Source: Methanocorpusculum sp.
GTDB taxonomy: Archaea > Halobacteriota > Methanomicrobia > Methanomicrobiales > Methanocorpusculaceae
Assembly (NCBI GenBank): GCA_029986195.1
Contig: DALTYF010000021.1
Location: forward strand, 1-9,157
Length of the DNA stretch: 9,157 nt
Direction of reading: 5' to 3'
The translations under genes and the position numbers were made by a program. Below, one piece after another: positions 5,916 to 9,157 of the stretch. How positions within the stretch are numbered: the first letter of the stretch is position 1; each line of letters opens with the position of its first letter. Under the pieces are notes generated by a model. It worked only from the letters and a program-made list of their open reading frames with translations, did no database searches and was not told where the DNA came from.

Positions 5916-6902
5916 ATGCTGAAAAAATATTATGACGCTGACGTTGACTGGTCGCTGATTGCCGGAAAAACGGTGGCAGTACTCGGCTACGGTTCGCAGG
6001 GACGCGCCCAGGCGGCAAATCTGCAGGACAGCGGCCTTGCGGTGATCGTGGGTGTCCGTCCCGGACGGAGTTTTGAGGCGGCAAGCCATGACGGATTTCC
6101 TACGATGCCGGTTGCGGATGCCGTTCGCAAAGCGGACATTCTTGCAATGCTGGTGCCGGACGAATCAGCTGCGGAGATCTTCCGCCGCGATATGCTGCCC
6201 TGGCTGCATGACGGTCAGACACTTGTGTTTGCCCACGGTTTCAACATTCATTACGGACAGATCGTTCCCCCGCCGAATGTGGATGTGGTGATGGTGGCGC
6301 CGAAAGGTGTCGGCCCGCAGGTCAGACGACTCTACCTCGAAGACTCCGGTGTTGCCTCGCTTGTTGCCGTGCATCAGGATGTGACCGGTTCTGCAAAGCA
6401 GACGGCTCTTGCCTTTGCGAAAGGCATCGGTTCCGCCCGCTCCGTTATCATGGAATCAACCTTTGCGGATGAGACCGAGACGGATCTGTTCGGCGAACAG
6501 ACAGTGATCTGCGGCGGTGTGGTGAATCTGATGAAAGCGGCATACGAGACACTGGTCGCGGCAGGATACGAACCGGAGATGGCATACTACGAGTGCATGC
6601 ATGAGCTGAAGCTGGTCGTTGACCTTCTCTATGAAGGAGGATTTACGAAGATGCACGACTCGGTGTCGAAGACCGCCGGATACGGCGGCCTGACCCGCGG
6701 TCCGCGGGTGGTCGGCCCAAAGACCCGTGCTGCGATGCAGGAAATCCTTGCCGAGATCCAGTCCGGCGCGTTCGCCCGCGAGTGGCTCTTGGAAAACCAG
6801 GTGAACCGTCCGCAGTATACGGCGCTGGTGCGGCGGGAAAAAGAGTCGGAGCTTGAACAGGTCGGCAGTGAAGTCCGGCGGATCATCTCCGGTGAAAAAT
6901 AA
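5916..6902 (+). CDS. ilvC: Ketol-acid reductoisomerase IlvC
   Basis: IlvC (KARI) converts acetolactate and acetohydroxybutyrate to dihydroxy-acids in valine, isoleucine and leucine synthesis. From the ATG at 5916 it is 328 residues, a normal class I length. Longer in-frame starts upstream would cross the promoter. The Rossmann motif GYGSQG is at 24-29. H107 (AHGFNIHYGQIVPP), K130 (APKGVGPQVR), D190 and E194 (DETETDLFGEQT), E226 and E230 (ECMHELK) and S251 match the known catalytic and magnesium positions, with class I numbering preserved. The cofactor loop VRPGRSFEAA (47-56) looks one residue shorter than the common form, and the usual SISNTAEYGD is SVSKTAGYGG here. No Shine-Dalgarno precedes the ATG, consistent with a leaderless or short-leader mRNA. 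It is divergent from mptA and convergent with the diiron protein, four bases apart. Confidence 0.95.
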   Translation: MLKKYYDADVDWSLIAGKTVAVLGYGSQGRAQAANLQDSGLAVIVGVRPGRSFEAASHDGFPTMPVADAVRKADILAMLVPDESAAEIFRRDMLPWLHDGQTLVFAHGFNIHYGQIVPPPNVDVVMVAPKGVGPQVRRLYLEDSGVASLVAVHQDVTGSAKQTALAFAKGIGSARSVIMESTFADETETDLFGEQTVICGGVVNLMKAAYETLVAAGYEPEMAYYECMHELKLVVDLLYEGGFTKMHDSVSKTAGYGGLTRGPRVVGPKTRAAMQEILAEIQSGAFAREWLLENQVNRPQYTALVRREKESELEQVGSEVRRIISGEK

Positions 6903-6920
6903 TTTTTTATTTTTTTATTT
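6903..6920 (+). terminator. Oligo-T terminator of ilvC
   Basis: T6-A-T7-A-T3 starts directly after the ilvC TAA. It overlaps the 3' end of the convergent gene, where the complementary A-rich strand encodes the final Ile-Lys-Lys and stop. Confidence 0.6.
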
Positions 6921-7572
6921 CTGATTCTTCTGCATCCGTCAGCATCACGCAGAAGCCGTGCCCTGCTGCGATGAACTTCGGTGAAATTTTTTTCAGCGCA
7001 TATTTCAGTTCGTGCAGTTTGTTTTCGTTCGGGACGCGATCCAGACCAATCCCGTCCACCTCATCACTCCAGCGGCTGGAGATGGTTTTCCCGGCGGCGC
7101 ATCCAAACCGCAGCATCAGATCACTGCTGAAGAAAATGTTTCGTGTCTCCTCGTAAAAGATCAGACCGTTTTGCAGATGCACCTCGGACGGATACTCAGC
7201 ACATCGCAGGGAAAATCCCGCGCCCTGCACCACACCGCCGCCGTTTTTCGCGAGAAGCGATCCGGGATAACCGAACCCCGCAAGTTCGCGGGCGGCAAGC
7301 GCGGAACAGACCACCGTTACCTCCGGGTATGCCTCGCGGAACACGGCAAGACCGCCGCACTCATCAGATTCCATGTGGGAGACCAGAATATATCCGAGCT
7401 TTCTTCCGTTCAGAATCGTTTGGATCTCCGGCAGAATTTTTTCTGCCTGCTGCATCGTTCCGGTTGCGGCGAGGATCGGATCTTTGGCATCCAGCAGATA
7501 CTGATGAATCGTGAAGTTCATTTGCGGAAGTGTAATCGTGAACTGGTAGAGATCAGGATAAATCTGTATCAT
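6907..7572 (-). CDS. Stand-alone flavodiiron-type metallo-beta-lactamase-fold (diiron) protein
   Basis: The 221-residue protein has the ligand pattern of the diiron domain of flavodiiron (FprA/ROO) proteins: H66-x-E68-x-D70 (VSHMESDECGG), H132 (SEVH), D151 (FFSSD) and H205 (AAGHG). In the flavodiiron family these are H79, E81, D83, H146, D165 and H226. The H132-to-D151 spacing is the same 19 residues. The HxHxDH pattern of hydrolase members is absent; position 71 is Glu. There is no flavodoxin domain, so it would need another electron donor or act as an O2 or redox sensor, as reported for diiron ODP-type proteins. The ATG overlaps the stop of the upstream transglutaminase-like gene by four bases (ATGA), so the two are translationally coupled. 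The function is unknown, but the fold and metal site are well supported. Confidence 0.75.
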   Translation of the reverse strand: MIQIYPDLYQFTITLPQMNFTIHQYLLDAKDPILAATGTMQQAEKILPEIQTILNGRKLGYILVSHMESDECGGLAVFREAYPEVTVVCSALAARELAGFGYPGSLLAKNGGGVVQGAGFSLRCAEYPSEVHLQNGLIFYEETRNIFFSSDLMLRFGCAAGKTISSRWSDEVDGIGLDRVPNENKLHELKYALKKISPKFIAAGHGFCVMLTDAEESEIKK

Positions 7573-8178
7573 AATCCGTTTGCCAAAATATCCGGGACAT
7601 CCGTGATGGTGTCAGATATCCCGTCCAGAATATCCTGCAAAGTCTCTGCTTTTCTGAGAACCGCCATCGTTGCCGCATGCGGCTCAGCATAAATTCCGGG
7701 AAAGAAGTACTCCCCGTATCCGGACCGGTTCGGATATGCGAGCTTCGGCTCGTCAAGAGAAAACTCTGCATGTTTTCCGTTGGTGTTCCCCCGTGCATCC
7801 AGATAAATCCACCGTCCTGCGAGAAATACCGCATTGAAACAGTGCAGACAGTATCCCTCTGAATCGTCATCGGCAAGCGTTATCCGCTGATAGCAGAATC
7901 CCGCGGGAATTCCTGCCGAACGCAGCAGGGCTGCAAGAAGAAGTGCTTTTGTGTGACAGATTCCTGTTTTGCAGATGAGCACCTCTGATGCGGTTGCCGG
8001 AACAACATCTGCGCCGATATCAAAGGAGTGCGGAATAGTATCCCGCACAAATCCGTAGGCTCTCCGGACGTTCTCTGTATCATCTGTTTTCGCGGAAAAC
8101 AGTCTCGCCGCGCACTCCCGGACCTCCGGAGTTCGAATCAACGTATACGGTTTCTGCAAGAAACGCCGAGAGATCCAT
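7569..8178 (-). pseudogene. Transglutaminase-like domain protein, apparent 5' frameshift
   Basis: The main frame encodes a transglutaminase-like cysteine-protease fold with a full catalytic triad: Cys in KTGICHTKALLLAALLR, His in YCLHCFNAVFL and Asp in IYLDARGN. Family members are typically small archaeal or bacterial proteins of unknown substrate. The N-terminus does not lie in the main frame. An ATG at 8178, directly after the glyoxalase stop (TGA-ATG), encodes MDLSAFLAETVYVDS, a plausible family N-terminus. The main frame takes over at TPEVRECAARLF, at about 8132. One extra base (an A of the AA at 8132-8133 on the minus strand), or loss of two, separates them. If there is no lesion, translation could begin at a TTG near 8141. 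The main frame stays open upstream to 8294 but there reads shifted glyoxalase sequence. It ends overlapping the diiron gene by four bases. Confidence 0.65.
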
Positions 8179-8554
8179 TCAGTCCCGCCCCGGGGGAAGA
8201 ACTTCCAGCCAGTAGCCGTCCGGATCAGTGATGAAGTAGATACCCATATCCTCATTGATGAACGCAACACAGCCCATTGCTTTGTGTTTTGCAAGAAGCC
8301 CCTTCATAATCGTCCGTGGAAAACGCCAGATGGAACTCGTTGTCGCCGAGATCATACGGTTCTGTCCGGTCCCGCAGCCAGGTCAGCTCCAGTTTGTGGC
8401 CGGACGACCCGTCGCCCAGATACACAATAATAAACGCTCCGGACTCCGGTGCAATGCGGCCTACCTCGAAAAGACCGAGCGCATCTGCATAAAACTTCAT
8501 TGACCGTTCCAGATCAAAGACGTTGATATTGTTGTGCAGCATCGAAAATTTCAT
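8179..8554 (-). pseudogene. Glyoxalase I-like (VOC) protein, frameshifted
   Basis: The N-terminal frame MKFSMLHNNINVFDLERSMK...LELTWLRD...NEFHLAFSTDDYEG strongly resembles lactoylglutathione lyase and related VOC proteins. The frame then breaks at a G4 run (minus strand; C4 at 8299-8302). Dropping one G gives LLAKHKAMGCVAF...MGIYFITDPDGYWLEVLPPGRD and a stop at 8179-8181, a normal length of 124 residues. All four metal ligands of the family are then present: H7, E56, H75 and E117. Uncorrected, the protein ends after 100 residues without the last ligand. Methanogens generally lack glutathione, so the substrate is uncertain. It is the first gene of the three-gene unit, read from the region divergent to recQ. 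The frameshift could be decay or a sequencing error. Confidence 0.82.
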
Positions 8555-8603
8555 GAGAATCTGTTGGCGCGGACATCATATCTACCCATATCCTCGAACC
8601 CCA

Positions 8604-8616
8604 CTAGTTTATTATG
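8604..8616. promoter_or_regulatory. Shared divergent TATA region for the glyoxalase operon and recQ
   Basis: AGTTTATTATGAA serves as a TATA box in both directions: about 40 bases before the recQ ATG on the plus strand, and, as TTCATAATAAACT, about 55 bases before the glyoxalase ATG on the minus strand. No Shine-Dalgarno precedes recQ, suggesting a short leader. Confidence 0.4.
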
Positions 8617-8651
8617 AACTCTGCCGGATAACTTAACCAGCAATCAACCAC

Positions 8652-9157
8652 ATGACGCAGGATATCCAAAAAACCCTGGAAGCGTTCTTCCACCATCAGA
8701 CATTCCGGCCCAATCAGGAGGAGATCATCCGCGACGTAGTCTCCGGCCGGGATGTTCTGGCTGTCATGGCAACCGGCGGCGGGAAATCCCTCTGCTACCA
8801 GCTGCCGGCCATGATGCTGGACGGCATGACGGTTGTCATCTCTCCCCTGATTGCGCTCATGAAGGATCAGGTGGATGCCCTTTCGGGGCAGGGTGTCCGG
8901 GTGGAAACGCTCAACAGCACGCAGACGTACGACGAACGGATACGGGTTGAAAAGGAGATTGCCGCAGGAACCGTTCGCATCCTCTACGTCTCACCGGAGC
9001 GTGCGGTAACCCCTGTATTTGCCGCAACACTTTCCCGCTGCCGGGTTGCACTTTTTGCGGTGGATGAAGCCCATTGTATTTCCATGTGGGGGCACCAGTT
9101 CCGGCCCGAGTACCGGGAGATCAAAATGCTCCGGTAAAAGTTTCCCGCTGTACCGGT
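8652..9157 (+). pseudogene. recQ: RecQ-type DNA helicase, N-terminal part with in-frame stop, cut by the window edge
   Basis: RecQ is a 3'-5' DNA helicase of recombination and fork repair. The 161 residues before the stop contain FRPNQEEII (motif 0, 18-26), [14 protein letters not shown] (Walker A, K45), [14 protein letters not shown] (motif Ia), LYVSPER, and [18 protein letters not shown] (motif II and aromatic-rich loop, 138-155). At 9135-9137 a TAA interrupts LR-stop-KFPAVP. The same frame then continues as KFPAVP to the window end, where RecQ proteins normally read on in FPxVP. A one-base change of CAA (Gln) to TAA explains this. The helicase would be cut off inside its first RecA-like domain and be inactive. 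A re-initiated fragment, a true pseudogene or a sequencing error remain possible. TAA is the ordinary stop of frhB, frhD, frhG, mptA and ilvC here, so recoding is unlikely. Confidence 0.83.

Noticed and set aside
8182..8294. The upstream 38-codon part of the transglutaminase main frame
   Set aside because: It is the glyoxalase C-terminal coding region read in the wrong frame, so it is not taken as the true N-terminus.
9135..9137. Recoding of TAA as an amino acid in recQ
   Set aside because: TAA ends frhB, frhD, frhG, mptA and ilvC here, methanogen recoding affects UAG (pyrrolysine) or UGA (selenocysteine), and no recoding element is visible.
1..9157. CRISPR arrays, tRNA or rRNA genes, integrases, transposases and defence systems
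   Set aside because: No regularly spaced repeats, RNA gene sequence or relevant protein domain was seen on either strand.

Overview
The window looks like a methanogenic archaeon of the order Methanomicrobiales, most likely Methanocorpusculum or a close relative. This is inferred from gene content, not from a database search. The grounds are a complete F420-reducing hydrogenase operon (frhADGB), the archaeal GTP cyclohydrolase MptA of tetrahydromethanopterin synthesis, a PEGA-domain surface protein with an archaeal C-terminal sorting tail, and archaeal signals (BRE/TATA promoters, oligo-T terminators, an AGGAGG-type ribosome site and a TTG start).

Layout from left to right. (1) 1-426 (+) is the 3' end of a PEGA-repeat surface protein, broken by a +1 frameshift. 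(2) 427-716 is a convergent intergenic region holding T tracts, a 114-bp inverted-repeat element and a hairpin/T8 terminator for the frh operon. (3) 717-4454 (-) is frhA-frhD-frhG-frhB, intact and tightly packed. FrhG carries a roughly 74-residue N-terminal extension (amphipathic helix plus repetitive Lys/Glu/Pro linker), and a second start with a strong Shine-Dalgarno lies where normal FrhG begins. (4) 4455-4850 is the frh promoter and leader region. (5) 4851-5786 (-) is mptA. (6) 5916-6902 (+) is ilvC, divergent from mptA over a shared AT-rich promoter. (7) 6907-8554 (-) is a probable three-gene operon: a glyoxalase/VOC protein (frameshifted), a transglutaminase-like protein (5' end apparently frameshifted) and a stand-alone flavodiiron-type metallo-beta-lactamase-fold protein (intact). 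(8) 8652-9157 (+) is the start of recQ, interrupted by an in-frame TAA and then cut by the window edge.

Functionally, FrhADGB oxidises H2 and reduces F420, the electron carrier used by two H4MPT-dependent reductive steps of methanogenesis. FrhD matures FrhA. MptA starts synthesis of the H4MPT carbon carrier. IlvC is a branched-chain amino acid enzyme. The glyoxalase/transglutaminase/diiron cluster has no assigned pathway here.

I do not see a defence system, CRISPR array or classical mobile element. The most unusual items are the FrhG extension with its possible dual start, and the fact that four accessory genes (PEGA protein, glyoxalase, transglutaminase, recQ) all carry one-step lesions while the core metabolic genes are intact. 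That pattern means either real gene decay, as in a host-associated lineage, or local sequence errors.
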